NCBI RefSeq assembly: GCF_039697315.1
Contig: NZ_CP155619.1
Span: forward strand, 1,984,001-2,048,000
DNA length: 64,000 bases
Source: Pseudomonas abietaniphila
GTDB taxonomy: Bacteria; Pseudomonadota; Gammaproteobacteria; Pseudomonadales; Pseudomonadaceae
Reading direction: 5' to 3'
Positions 1 through 9,705 of this stretch are shown here, piece after piece; the stretch's first letter is position 1; every line of letters starts with the position of its first letter. The translations under genes were made by a program, and so were the position numbers. Under the pieces are notes generated by a model. It saw only the letters and a program-made list of their open reading frames with translations, was not told the DNA's origin and did no database searches.

Positions 1-1510
1 CGCATTGGGCCGCAGTCAGCCGAAAGCTGCACTGACCGCGCTCAACCACCCCAGCATGCAACACTTGGGTGAAATGCCGGTCGACCTGCAGATCCGCACC
101 CACACCGTTCGCGCCCGCGCACTGGAAGCCGACGGCCAGACCCTCGCCGCAGCCAGCGAACGCGTCTTCATGGGCCCACTGCTTCAAGGCGATGCCTTGT
201 CGGCCAACAACGACGCCATCTGGACACTCGTTGCCGCGCTCCCACCTGAGCAACTGCAGAGCACGAGCAACGATGACATGGGCGGCTGGTTGAGCCTGGC
301 CCGCGCGGTCAAAGGCGCTGGTACGCTGGAACAGCAACAGGCAGCCATCGACAACTGGAAAGCGCAGAATCCGCAGCACCCTGCCGCGCGCCAACTGCCG
401 ACTTCTCTGGCCCAGTTGCGCGACCTCAAAAGCGCGCCACTGACCAAAATCGCCCTGCTGTTGCCTCAAGACGGCCCGCTCGCTTCTGTCGCCCGCGCCC
501 TGCGTGACGGCTTCATGGCGGCCCATTATCAGGCACAGCAAGCCGGTCAGAAGCCACCGGCCATTGAAGTGTTCGACAGCTCGCGCGTGACCTCGATGGA
601 CGCGTTTTATGCACAGGCCAAGGCGGCTGGCGTGCAAATGGTGGTCGGCCCACTGGAAAAACCATTGGTCAAACAGCTGAGCGCTCATCAGCAATTGCCT
701 ATCACCACGCTGGCCCTGAACTACAGCGACGTCACCACACAAGGCCCTGCCGAGCTGTTCCAGTTTGGTCTGGCTGCCGAAGACGAAGCGCGCGAAGTTG
801 CACGCCGCGCTTGGGCAGACGGCAAGCGCAGCGCAGTGGCCATGGTTCCAAAAGGCGAATGGGGTGATCGCGTACTCGACGCCTTCCGTCAAAGCTGGCA
901 GGCCAAAGGCGGCACTTTCCTTGGCGTCGAACGTATCGATCAGCCTGTAGCGCTGGCTCAGCAAGTCGCCGACCTGTTCCAGCTGCGCAACAGCGAAGGC
1001 CGCGCACAACGCCTGCAAAGCACCACCGGTGCGCAGATGGCTGCCCAGCCGAGTCGCCGCCAAGACGTAGACTTCATGTTCCTGGCCGCAACGCCGCAAC
1101 AGGCCCAGCAGATCAAACCGACCATGGTCTTCCAGTACGCAGGCGACGTGCCCGTCTATGCCACCTCGCACTTGTTTACCAACAGCGGCGATCAGGCGAT
1201 GTACAACGATCTGGCGGGCGTACGCTTCTGCGAAACCCCTTGGTTGCTGAATGCCGCCGATCCCCTGCGCCAGCAAGTCACCACGCAGTGGCCACAAGCG
1301 GGCGGCAGCCTGGGACGTCTTTACGCCATGGGCATCGACGCCTATCGCCTGGCGCCTCGCCTGACTCAATTGAAAACCCTGCCTGAAAGCCGCATCGACG
1401 GCCTGTCGGGCAGCCTGGCCATCGGGCAAGGTCAGCGCATCGAGCGTCAACTGCCTTGGGCACAGTTCGTCGACGGCAAGGTCCAGCGCCTGCCGGACAC
1501 CGCGCCTTGA
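1..1510 (+). CDS. lpoA: LpoA/YraM-type penicillin-binding protein activator, 5' end cut by window
   Basis: Outer-membrane lipoprotein family that activates the bifunctional peptidoglycan synthase PBP1a from the periplasm. The reading frame is already open at base 2 and no signal peptide or lipobox is present, so the N-terminus lies outside the window; about 501 codons remain, whereas family members have about 600. The visible part starts with helical TPR-like sequence and continues, from about residue 145 of the visible part, into a periplasmic-binding-protein-like fold (an alternating strand/helix pattern beginning TKIALLLPQDGPLASVARAL). The stop codon overlaps the start of yraN, and yraN, diaA and dolP follow in the order known from E. 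coli yraM-yraN-diaA-yraP, which supports the call. Confidence 0.88.
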   Translation, partial: ALGRSQPKAALTALNHPSMQHLGEMPVDLQIRTHTVRARALEADGQTLAAASERVFMGPLLQGDALSANNDAIWTLVAALPPEQLQSTSNDDMGGWLSLARAVKGAGTLEQQQAAIDNWKAQNPQHPAARQLPTSLAQLRDLKSAPLTKIALLLPQDGPLASVARALRDGFMAAHYQAQQAGQKPPAIEVFDSSRVTSMDAFYAQAKAAGVQMVVGPLEKPLVKQLSAHQQLPITTLALNYSDVTTQGPAELFQFGLAAEDEAREVARRAWADGKRSAVAMVPKGEWGDRVLDAFRQSWQAKGGTFLGVERIDQPVALAQQVADLFQLRNSEGRAQRLQSTTGAQMAAQPSRRQDVDFMFLAATPQQAQQIKPTMVFQYAGDVPVYATSHLFTNSGDQAMYNDLAGVRFCETPWLLNAADPLRQQVTTQWPQAGGSLGRLYAMGIDAYRLAPRLTQLKTLPESRIDGLSGSLAIGQGQRIERQLPWAQFVDGKVQRLPDTAP

Positions 1511-1881
1511 TCCCAGGCAACACGCGTCGAACCGTGGGGCAGGAGGCAGAAGCCTGTGCCCTGCGGCACCTGCAAGAACAGGGCTTACAGCTGATTACGC
1601 GGAATTGGTCATGCAAACGCGGCGAGCTTGATCTGGTCATGCTCGACGGCGATACAGTAGTATTCGTCGAAGTTCGCTATCGGCGCCACGCTGGATGGGG
1701 TGGCGCGCTGGAAAGCGTTGACGTTCGCAAGCAGGAAAAGCTCACCCTGGCCGCACAATGGTTCCTGCAAAGCGAGTCGGAATGGGCGGATTCACCCTGC
1801 CGTTTCGATGTCGTCGCGATCAATGGCGACCCGGGCAACGGGCCTGCATTGAATTGGTTGCAGAACGCCTTCGACAGCTGA
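1507..1881 (+). CDS. yraN: YraN family (UPF0102) putative endonuclease-fold protein
   Basis: Small protein of 124 residues, the usual size for UPF0102. The core GELDLVMLDGDTVVFVEVRYR matches the nuclease-like signature with acidic residues E and D and the V-x-V-E-V-R strand of the restriction-endonuclease fold. The function is not established; related proteins have been linked to DNA uptake or repair. The start is taken as the TTG at 1507, whose last bases form the lpoA stop (TTGA), giving translational coupling. A longer reading from 1456 would lie inside lpoA and adds a proline-rich stretch absent from the family. Confidence 0.85.
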   Translation: MIPGNTRRTVGQEAEACALRHLQEQGLQLITRNWSCKRGELDLVMLDGDTVVFVEVRYRRHAGWGGALESVDVRKQEKLTLAAQWFLQSESEWADSPCRFDVVAINGDPGNGPALNWLQNAFDS

Positions 1882-2042
1882 CAATGCTGCTGATCGCCAC
1901 CTGCACCGCCAAGCTCGCCGACACACAAACCCACACCGTTTTTTTTGCTCTTTGCTTTGCGGGCTGCACAGTTTTGTGCCGGGAAGCCGATGACTGTCTT
2001 GGACGTCGCCCCGACCAGCCGCCCCTATTAAGGTTTTCATAG
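1882..2042. other. Intergenic gap between yraN and diaA
   Basis: About 160 bases with no credible gene. It holds a run of eight T at about 1940-1947 that is not preceded by a convincing GC-rich hairpin, so I do not call a terminator. The last bases, ATTAAGGTTTTCATAG, supply AAGG as a ribosome-binding site for diaA. A promoter for diaA-dolP may lie here, but no clear -35/-10 pair is visible. Confidence 0.4.
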
Positions 2043-3211
<1,169 letters not shown>

Positions 3212-3261
3212 GACGAACAACTCGGTGATCCCCTGTGATCACCACTCACCGAGACAGACAC

Positions 3262-3293
3262 AAAAAAGGCGATCCCGAGGGATCGCCTTTTTT
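3262..3293 (+). terminator. Rho-independent terminator after dolP
   Basis: Perfect stem AAGGCGATCCC / GGGATCGCCTT with a very short loop, flanked by A6 and T6, so it can act in both directions. It separates dolP from the convergent sspB. Confidence 0.9.
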
Positions 3294-3309
3294 GTTTACA
3301 TCGCAGTCA

Positions 3310-3723
3310 TTACTTGACCACTTTCAGACTCGGCCGGCCGCTTGGGCGCGGTGGCTCGTCATCCGGTGGCGGCATGTCGTCATCAACGTCCAGATCCTCA
3401 TCGTCGTCCACGGCAGGCTCCAGATCGAAGACCATGCCCTGGCCGTTTTCACGGGCGTAAATACCCATGACCGCAGCAACCGGAACGTACAGGCTGTGTG
3501 GAACACCGCCAAAGCGACCTTCGAAGCTCACGGCATCGTTGTCCATGTGCAGATGACGCACAGCACTCGGCGAGATATTGAGGACGATCTGTCCGTCATT
3601 GGCAAAGCCTTGCGGGACTTGCACCGCCGGGTATTCGGCATTGACCAGAATGTGCGGCGTGCAATCGTTATCTACGATCCACTCATAAAGCGCGCGGATC
3701 AGATAGGGGCGACTGGAGTTCAT
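3310..3723 (-). CDS. sspB: ClpXP protease specificity-enhancing factor SspB
   Basis: Adaptor of 137 residues that binds ssrA-tagged peptides and delivers them to the ClpXP protease. The N-terminal 95 residues form the substrate-binding domain (SSRPYLIRALYEWIVDN). They are followed by an acidic flexible linker (DDDEDLDVDDD, about 105-115) and a C-terminal ClpX-docking tail, GRPSLKVVK, closely matching the XB motif of E. coli SspB. It lies 18 bases downstream of sspA and is almost certainly co-transcribed with it, as in E. coli. Confidence 0.95.
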   Translation of the reverse strand: MNSSRPYLIRALYEWIVDNDCTPHILVNAEYPAVQVPQGFANDGQIVLNISPSAVRHLHMDNDAVSFEGRFGGVPHSLYVPVAAVMGIYARENGQGMVFDLEPAVDDDEDLDVDDDMPPPDDEPPRPSGRPSLKVVK

Positions 3724-3741
3724 CGAACGGTTCCTTAGGCC

Positions 3742-4359
3742 TTAGCGCATGTCGCGTTCGGCAGCAGACAGACTTGCCTGGAATGCCTCACGCGCAAACT
3801 GGCGCTCCATATAATCAAGCAGCGGCTTGGCGGGCCGCGGCAACTCGATACCCAGAATCGGCAGGCGCCAGAGTATGGGCAATAGACAGCAGTCGACCAG
3901 ACTTTGCTCGTCACTGAGGAAAAAAGGTTTTTCCGCAAACAGTGGCGACACGCCGGTCAGACTTTCGCGCAGCTCCTTGCGCGCCTGAACACGAGCAGCT
4001 TCTTTGCTGCGCGGGTCCAGAATCAGATCCACCAACCCGCACCAGTCACGCTGGATCCTGTGGATCAGCAAACGGCTGTTGGCACGTGCTACAGGGTATA
4101 CCGGCAGTAAGGGCGGATGAGGATAACGCTCATCCAGGTATTCCATGACAACCGTCGACTCGAACAACGCCAGGTCACGATCGACCAGCGTCGGCACGCT
4201 GCCGTACGGATTCACCTCGATCAGTTTCGCCGGATGGCGACCCTCTACAACATCGATGATCTCGGCGCTGACACCTTTCTCGGCGAGCACAATGCGCACG
4301 CGATGGGAATAGTGGTCGGCGGGGTCGGAGTAACAGGCCAACCGATTGGTCACGCCCAT
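3742..4359 (-). CDS. sspA: Stringent starvation protein A
   Basis: RNA-polymerase-associated protein with a glutathione-S-transferase fold, 205 residues. The thioredoxin-like half carries NPYGSVPTL at 50-58, and P80-H81-P82 corresponds to the surface PHP pocket of E. coli SspA that contacts sigma-70 and RNA polymerase. In pathogenic pseudomonads and enterics SspA affects virulence and stress genes through polymerase rather than through GST catalysis. First gene of the sspA-sspB operon. An inverted repeat TTTACT/AGTAAA lies about 120 bases upstream, in the likely promoter zone. Confidence 0.95.
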   Translation of the reverse strand: MGVTNRLACYSDPADHYSHRVRIVLAEKGVSAEIIDVVEGRHPAKLIEVNPYGSVPTLVDRDLALFESTVVMEYLDERYPHPPLLPVYPVARANSRLLIHRIQRDWCGLVDLILDPRSKEAARVQARKELRESLTGVSPLFAEKPFFLSDEQSLVDCCLLPILWRLPILGIELPRPAKPLLDYMERQFAREAFQASLSAAERDMR

Positions 4360-4477
4360 GGCGGTCCTCCTCGCTTGTTAAATATATTCAGAAGCAGAAA
4401 CAACGAACGCGCCCTGAAGGCGCCTCCGGCAACATCCACAATGAGCGGGTGTTCGTCGCGGGCGACAAGATAGCTCA

Positions 4478-4492
4478 TTTACTCAAAGTAAA
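4478..4492. promoter_or_regulatory. Small inverted repeat upstream of sspA
   Basis: TTTACT-CAA-AGTAAA, a six-base palindromic arm pair within AT-rich DNA about 120-135 bases before sspA. It may be part of the sspA promoter or an operator. Evidence is the symmetry and position only. Confidence 0.25.
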
Positions 4493-4590
4493 TTCTGCAA
4501 TCTTTCGCCCGCCACTATACCCGCTCTGTGGCCATTACCCGAACGAGGCTCTTCAGAGCGCGTTACGTCTGCAGCAGAACCGACATCCCG

Positions 4591-5373
4591 TCAGTGCACA
4601 TCCTTCCAGTATTCGCGCTTGAGCAGGTACGCGAAGATGAACAGGATCGCCAGATACAACAGCACGTAGGTGCCGATGCGCTGGTGTTGCAGCTTGACCG
4701 GGTTCGCCGAATACGCGAGGAAGGTCACCAGGTTTTTGATCTTTTCGTCGAACTGCTCTTCGGTGAGCGTGCCGGTCTTGGGCACGATCGTCAGTTGATC
4801 ACAGGCCTCATGGGTGAGTGGCGAACCGGTCAGCGGGTCGTATTGCTTCTTGTCGCCCTCGACCACCTGCACCTGCTTGCACCCGATGATCTGACGACCT
4901 TGCAGACCGACGAGCACGTTAGGCATACCTACGTTGGGGAAGACCTTGTTGTTCACGCCCCAGGGCCGCGCAGGGTCCTCGTAGAACGAGCGCAGGTAGC
5001 CGTAGAGCCAATCCGTGCCACGCACCCGCGCCACCAGGGTCAGATCGGGTGGCGCCGCGCCGAACCAGGTCTTGGCATCCGCCGGCTGCATGCCCGCCAC
5101 CATGTGATCGCCGATCTTGGCGCCCGTGAATACCATCTTGTCGAGCATCAATTCGTGAGGAATGCCAAGGTCATCCGCGACCCGCTCATAACGCTGGAAC
5201 TTGGCGCTGTGGCAGCCCATGCAATAGTTCACGAAGGTACGCGCACCGTCCTGCATGGCGACCTTGTCGGAGACATCGATGTCGACGCTTTCCAGCTCCG
5301 GGCCACCGTGCTCGGCGGCGAACGACAAGACAGGCAAGGCAGCGAGAATAAAAACAGCCAATAGCTTTTTCAT
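4591..5373 (-). CDS. petC: Cytochrome c1 of the bc1 complex
   Basis: Membrane-anchored c-type cytochrome of 260 residues that passes electrons from the Rieske protein to soluble cytochrome c. It has a signal peptide (residues 1-20, ending SFAA), the haem-binding motif CMGCH at 51-55, an axial-methionine region (PNVGMPNVL), and a C-terminal membrane helix (about 228-247) followed by a basic tail. The start chosen is the ATG at 5373, which shares one base with the petB stop (TAATG) and directly gives the signal peptide; longer in-frame readings run into petB. Third gene of petABC. Confidence 0.95.
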   Translation of the reverse strand: MKKLLAVFILAALPVLSFAAEHGGPELESVDIDVSDKVAMQDGARTFVNYCMGCHSAKFQRYERVADDLGIPHELMLDKMVFTGAKIGDHMVAGMQPADAKTWFGAAPPDLTLVARVRGTDWLYGYLRSFYEDPARPWGVNNKVFPNVGMPNVLVGLQGRQIIGCKQVQVVEGDKKQYDPLTGSPLTHEACDQLTIVPKTGTLTEEQFDEKIKNLVTFLAYSANPVKLQHQRIGTYVLLYLAILFIFAYLLKREYWKDVH

Positions 5374-6584
5374 TAGCCAGTCACCCTTTCCGGAACCGGT
5401 TTTGTCTTCTCCATGCGCGTGTAGAACGGCATCAGGATGAAGTAGGCGAAGTACACGAACGTACACACCTGTGACAGCAATGCGCGCCCGGGGCTGGGCG
5501 GAAGAACCCCCAGAATCCCGAGAATCACGAAGGCCACACAAAACAGCAGCAACCAGATCCGGCTGAGCCAGCCCTTGTAACGCATCGACCTGACCGGACT
5601 GCGGTCAAGCCACGGCAAGACGAACAGCACCGCGATCGCCGCGCCCATGGCCATGACCCCCATGAGCTTGTCCGGGATCGCCCGCAAGATCGCGTAGAAC
5701 GGCGTGAAGTACCAGACCGGCGCGATGTGCTCTGGCGTCTTGAATGCGTTAGCCTGTTCGAAGTTCGGCTTCTCCAGGAAGTACCCGCCCATTTCCGGAA
5801 AGAAGAACACGATCGAACAGAAAATGAAGAGGAACACCACCACGCCGACGATATCCTTCACCGTGTAATACGGGTGGAAGGCGATGCCGTCGAGCGGCTT
5901 GCCGTTTTCGTCCTTGTGCTTCTTGATGTCGATGCCATCAGGGTTGTTGGAACCTACCTCGTGCAACGCCAGCACGTGCAGCACGACCAACCCCAGAATC
6001 ACGATAGGCAAGGCCACCACGTGGAGCGCGAAGAAGCGGTTCAGGGTGATCCCCGAGATCAGGTAGTCCCCCCGGATCCACTGGGTCAGGTCGTTACCGA
6101 TGACCGGGATCGCGCCGAACAGCGAGATGATCACCTGGGCGCCCCAGTACGACATCTGTCCCCACGGCAGCAGATAACCCATGAAGGCTTCGGCCATCAG
6201 CGCCAGGTAAATCAGCATGCCGAAGATCCACACCAACTCCCGAGGCTTCTGATAGGAGCCATAGAGCAGCCCACGGAACATGTGCAGATAGACGACGATG
6301 AAGAACGCCGACGCGCCCGTGGAATGCAGCAGGCGCAGGATTGAACCGTACTCGACGTCGCGCATGATGTACTCGACGGACGCGAAAGCCTCCTCTGCCG
6401 AGGGCGTGTAACTCATCGTCAACCAGACGCCGGTCACGATCTGGTTCACCAGCACCAACAGCGCCAGCGAGCCGAAGAAGTAGAAGAAGTTGAAGTTCTT
6501 GGGGGCGTAATACTTGCTGAGGTGATCTTCCCACATGGAAGTCGCAGGGAAGCGCGCATCGACCCAGTCCATGAATTTGCTCAT
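5373..6584 (-). CDS. petB: Cytochrome b of the bc1 complex
   Basis: Integral membrane subunit of 403 residues with about eight or nine helices; it binds two b haems through the paired histidines in the stretches near HSTGASAFFIVVYLH and FFALHVVALPIVILG. The quinol-oxidation (Qo) motif reads PVWY at about 287-290, the variant typical of gamma- and beta-proteobacteria instead of the mitochondrial PEWY. The ATG at 6584 overlaps the petA stop and opens the family-typical MSKFMDWVDARFP. With petA and petC it forms ubiquinol:cytochrome c reductase in the inner membrane. Confidence 0.95.
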   Translation of the reverse strand: MSKFMDWVDARFPATSMWEDHLSKYYAPKNFNFFYFFGSLALLVLVNQIVTGVWLTMSYTPSAEEAFASVEYIMRDVEYGSILRLLHSTGASAFFIVVYLHMFRGLLYGSYQKPRELVWIFGMLIYLALMAEAFMGYLLPWGQMSYWGAQVIISLFGAIPVIGNDLTQWIRGDYLISGITLNRFFALHVVALPIVILGLVVLHVLALHEVGSNNPDGIDIKKHKDENGKPLDGIAFHPYYTVKDIVGVVVFLFIFCSIVFFFPEMGGYFLEKPNFEQANAFKTPEHIAPVWYFTPFYAILRAIPDKLMGVMAMGAAIAVLFVLPWLDRSPVRSMRYKGWLSRIWLLLFCVAFVILGILGVLPPSPGRALLSQVCTFVYFAYFILMPFYTRMEKTKPVPERVTG

Positions 6585-7177
6585 TACGCTTTCTCCTGAT
6601 CGACACCAATGACGATGATTGAGTCCGACTCGTAGGAATGCGGCGGCACTGGCAGATTCAGGGGTGCAGGTTGCGCTTTGTAAACGCGCCCAGCCAGGTC
6701 GTAATGAGAGCCGTGACAAGGACAGAAGTAACCGCCAACCCAGTCTTTACCGAGGTCAGCGGGCGCGACCTCGGGACGGAATGTGGGAGAGCAGCCCAGA
6801 TGAGTGCAGATCCCGATCAGCAACAACATCTCGGGCTTGATCGAGCGAACCACCGGGTCAACGTAGGCAGGTTGAGTGGAGTTCTTGGATTCCGGATCGG
6901 AGAGCTGGGCGGTGATCTTGCCCAGATTCGTGAGAATTTCCGGGGTGCGGTGAACGATGAAGACCGGCTGACCACGCCATTCGGCAATCATCTGCTGCCC
7001 AGGCTCGATCTTGCTGATATTGACTTTCACGGGTGCGCCAGCCGCTTTGGCTTTGGCACTGGGAAACCATGACCCCACGAACGGGACCGCAGCCCCCACC
7101 GCTCCTGCAGCGCCAACCACAGACGTGGCCGCGACAAGGAAGCGACGCCGGCCTGCATTCACGCCGTCATTGCTCAT
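6584..7177 (-). CDS. petA: Rieske iron-sulfur subunit of the bc1 complex
   Basis: Subunit of 197 residues carrying the 2Fe-2S centre. Ligand boxes are CTHLGC (C124, H126, with disulfide C129) and CPCHGSH (C152, H155, with disulfide C154). The N-terminus NAGRRRFLV followed by a hydrophobic helix is a twin-arginine signal-anchor, as expected for Rieske proteins folded before export. The ATG at 7177 is preceded by GAGAGGA at good spacing and is preferred over the ATG five codons upstream. First gene of petABC; gene junctions overlap. Confidence 0.96.
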   Translation of the reverse strand: MSNDGVNAGRRRFLVAATSVVGAAGAVGAAVPFVGSWFPSAKAKAAGAPVKVNISKIEPGQQMIAEWRGQPVFIVHRTPEILTNLGKITAQLSDPESKNSTQPAYVDPVVRSIKPEMLLLIGICTHLGCSPTFRPEVAPADLGKDWVGGYFCPCHGSHYDLAGRVYKAQPAPLNLPVPPHSYESDSIIVIGVDQEKA

Positions 7178-7384
7178 TCCGTCCTCTCCCATCAGCTTTT
7201 AGAGGCCTGCTTGGTCAGGCTTCTCTTTAAATTATTTTTCTAGCTGTCAAAAAATCCTGCCGGATGGTAATGACAAACCCCTAATAGTCGCAAGGGCATT
7301 ACCTTCTGGCGAAAACGGGGAGGCCTTATGGAACGGGGCATCCACGGATGAGACGTGTCGTCACACCCAATAATAGACGCCCAT
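7178..7384 (-). promoter_or_regulatory. petABC upstream region
   Basis: About 200 bases upstream of petA. On the minus strand a TTGACA hexamer (plus-strand 7245-7250) is followed by AT-rich sequence; no -10 at ideal spacing is obvious. The likely leader can form a hairpin (GCCTG / CAGGC around 7200-7222). I infer the petABC promoter here with low precision. Confidence 0.35.
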
Positions 7385-7426
7385 AAAAAAACGCCCAGTT
7401 CCAAGAGGAAACTGAGCGTTCTTTTT
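7385..7426 (-). terminator. Terminator after rplM-rpsI
   Basis: On the minus strand, GAACGCTCAGTTTCC / GGAACTGGGCGTT followed by seven T, directly downstream of rpsI. Strong intrinsic terminator. Confidence 0.9.
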
Positions 7427-7440
7427 GAACGAAAAGCGAA

Positions 7441-7833
7441 TTAACGCTTCGAGTACTGCGGACGCTTACGCGCTTTACGCAGACCGACTTTCTTACGTTC
7501 AACTTCGCGAGCATCGCGAGTAACGAAGCCTGCTTTGCGCAGCGCGCCACGCAGAGTTTCGTCGTATTGCATCAGAGCGCGGGTGATACCGTGGCGGATT
7601 GCGCCAGCTTGACCACTCACACCACCGCCGATGACAGTGACGTAGATGTCGAATTTTTCGACAGTCTCGGTCAGTTCCAGTGGCTGGCGAACTACCATGC
7701 GGGCAGTTTCGCGGCCGAAGAACGTGTCCAGGGAGCGGTTGTTGATGGAGATGTTACCGGTGCCCGGACGCAGGAAAACGCGAGCGGTTGCGGTCTTGCG
7801 ACGGCCAGTGCCGTAATTTTGAGTCGCCGACAT
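7441..7833 (-). CDS. rpsI: 30S ribosomal protein S9
   Basis: Protein of 130 residues, full family length. It starts [20 protein letters not shown] and ends with the conserved basic tail RKRPQYSKR, whose final Lys-Arg reaches the ribosomal P-site tRNA. It follows rplM by 14 bases in the standard rplM-rpsI operon. Confidence 0.99.
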   Translation of the reverse strand: MSATQNYGTGRRKTATARVFLRPGTGNISINNRSLDTFFGRETARMVVRQPLELTETVEKFDIYVTVIGGGVSGQAGAIRHGITRALMQYDETLRGALRKAGFVTRDAREVERKKVGLRKARKRPQYSKR

Positions 7834-7847
7834 AATGAACTATTCCG

Positions 7848-8276
7848 TTAAAACTTCAGTTCTTGGGGCTGCTGAGCAGTATGAGGGTGTGCAGCGCCCG
7901 CATAGACTTTCAGCTTACGATACATGTCGCGACCCAGCGGGTTCTTAGGCAGCATGCCTTTGACCGCGGTCTCGATCACGCGCTCAGGAGCTTTGGCGAT
8001 CAGCTTTTCAAAGTTGATCGACTTGATCCCGCCCGGGAAACCGGAGTGAGAGTAGTAGATCTTGTCGGTGGTTTTGGCACCAGTAACGCGGATTTGCTCA
8101 GCGTTGATCACGACGATGTAGTCGCCGGTGTCAACGTGCGGAGTGTATTCCGGTTTGTGCTTGCCACGCAGACGGCTCGCGATTTCAGTGGCCAGACGAC
8201 CCAGGGTCTGACCAGCAGCGTCGACGACGAACCAGTCGCGCTTTACTGTTTCCGGTTTAGCGGTAAAAGTTTTCAT
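7848..8276 (-). CDS. rplM: 50S ribosomal protein L13
   Basis: Protein of 142 residues, full family length, beginning [20 protein letters not shown] with the conserved segment [18 protein letters not shown]13 is an early-assembly protein of the large subunit. First gene of the rplM-rpsI operon, with a good sigma-70 promoter 40-70 bases upstream. Confidence 0.99.
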   Translation of the reverse strand: MKTFTAKPETVKRDWFVVDAAGQTLGRLATEIASRLRGKHKPEYTPHVDTGDYIVVINAEQIRVTGAKTTDKIYYSHSGFPGGIKSINFEKLIAKAPERVIETAVKGMLPKNPLGRDMYRKLKVYAGAAHPHTAQQPQELKF

Positions 8277-8317
8277 TCTTTATAGCCTCAAAGGCCGCCC
8301 TGAAAAATAGACGGCGG

Positions 8318-8346
8318 AGCATACTCATTAGTACGGTCTTTGACAA
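8318..8346 (-). promoter_or_regulatory. Sigma-70-like promoter of rplM-rpsI
   Basis: On the minus strand, TTGTCA (8346-8341), 17-base spacer, TATGCT (8323-8318). The predicted transcript starts about 8310, leaving a leader of roughly 35 bases. The stretch GGCGGCCTTTGA occurs twice, in the promoter region (about 8350) and in the leader (about 8295). Confidence 0.65.
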
Positions 8347-8516
8347 GTCAAAGGCCGCCGGGCACGAACGCTATAGGGGGCTCGGGTCAGCGCGTTCGAT
8401 CGCAGCGGTGTCTTGTGTCGCGGGGCATCACTCCCATGACAAAGAGACGCGGAATTATGCAGATTGCGAAAAAAATTTCAACCTGCTTTTATGGTTCTTT
8501 TAAACAGGAGAGCCAG

Positions 8517-9554
8517 ATGGACTATCGCAAACTGGGCAGAACCGACCTCAATGTCAGCGCAATCTGCCTCGGCACGATGACCTGGGGCGAGCAAAACAGC
8601 GAGTCCGAGGCCTTCGCCCAGATCGAAAGGGCCAAAGCGGCGGGGATCAATTTCATGGACACGGCCGAGATGTACCCGGTCCCACCCAAGAAAGAAACCT
8701 ACGCCAGCACCGAGACCATCATCGGTAACTGGTTCAAAAAGAACGGCGACCGCGCCGACTGGATTCTCGCCAGCAAGATCGCAGGCCCCGGCAACGGCAT
8801 CGACTACATTCGTGACGGCCAGCTGAAGTTCAACCGCGACCATATCGTTGCCGCCGTCGACGCCAGCCTGAAACGCCTGCAGACCGACTACCTGGACCTG
8901 TATCAACTGCATTGGCCGGAACGCAGCACCAACTTCTTCGGCAAGCTGGGCTACACCCACAGCGACGCGACGTTCACGCCGCTGCTGGAAGTGCTTCAGG
9001 TGCTGGACGAACAGGTCAAGGCGGGCAAGATCCGTCACGTCGGGCTGTCCAACGAAACGCCGTGGGGCACCATGAAGTTTCTGGCTGAGTCAGACGCTCA
9101 CGGCCTGACGCGTCCGGTGTCGATCCAGAACCCGTACAACCTGCTCAACCGCAGCTTCGAAGTCGGTCTGGCGGAAATCGCCATTCGTGAGGAATGCGGT
9201 CTGCTGGCGTATTCGCCGATGGCCTTCGGCATGCTGTCCGGCAAGTACGCTGACGGCGCACGCCCGGCGAAAGGTCGCCTGAGCCTCTACAGCCGCTTCA
9301 CCCGCTACTTCAACCCGCAGTCGGAAGCTGCCTGCGCCCGTTATGTCGCCCTGGCCCGTGAGCACGGCCTGGACCCGGCACAAATGGCCTTGGCGTTCGT
9401 CACCAGTCGCCCGTTCGTGACCAGCAACATCATTGGTGCGACGACGCTGGAACAGCTGGAGAGCAACCTGGAAAGCTTCAGCCTGGTGTTGTCGGAAGAG
9501 GTACTGGCGGGTATTGAGGCGATCCATAAGGATCAGCCGAATCCTGCGCCTTAG
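8517..9554 (+). CDS. Tas-like NADP(H)-dependent aldo/keto reductase
   Basis: Protein of 345 residues, the size of E. coli Tas, to which the sequence is close throughout (GTMTWGEQNSESEA, AEMYPVPPKKET, LHWPERSTNFFGKLGY). The AKR catalytic tetrad is visible as D48, Y53, K87 and H132. Family members reduce aldehydes and ketones with NADPH; the physiological substrate is unknown. The start at 8517 has AGGAGAG just upstream; in-frame sequence before it is not family-like. It is monocistronic, divergent from rplM and followed by a REPIN. Confidence 0.88.
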   Translation: MDYRKLGRTDLNVSAICLGTMTWGEQNSESEAFAQIERAKAAGINFMDTAEMYPVPPKKETYASTETIIGNWFKKNGDRADWILASKIAGPGNGIDYIRDGQLKFNRDHIVAAVDASLKRLQTDYLDLYQLHWPERSTNFFGKLGYTHSDATFTPLLEVLQVLDEQVKAGKIRHVGLSNETPWGTMKFLAESDAHGLTRPVSIQNPYNLLNRSFEVGLAEIAIREECGLLAYSPMAFGMLSGKYADGARPAKGRLSLYSRFTRYFNPQSEAACARYVALAREHGLDPAQMALAFVTSRPFVTSNIIGATTLEQLESNLESFSLVLSEEVLAGIEAIHKDQPNPAP

Positions 9555-9580
9555 TCATTTGGCTGACGCTGAATGACACC

Positions 9581-9668
9581 TGTGGGAGCGAATTCATTCG
9601 CGAGAGGCCATTACGGTCGATACACATGTATCGCCTGACACCCTATCGCGAATGAATTCGCTCCCACA
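9581..9668. repeat. REPIN-like inverted repeat, GAATTCATTCGCG subtype
   Basis: Outer arms TGTGGGAGCGAATTCATTCGCG and its reverse complement enclose a central spacer of about 44 bases. It lies between the convergent tas-like and acyl-CoA dehydrogenase genes. This is the paired-REP arrangement mobilised by RAYT transposases in Pseudomonas; no RAYT gene is in the window. Confidence 0.85.
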
Positions 9669-9705
9669 GGATTTGGTTGGATATAAGCCTTGTGATTAAC
9701 CCTTC

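Noticed and set aside
1758..2042. A 94-residue frame overlapping the end of yraN
   Set aside because: The overlap with yraN is in another frame, and the part beyond it is low-complexity and cysteine-rich without a start signal.
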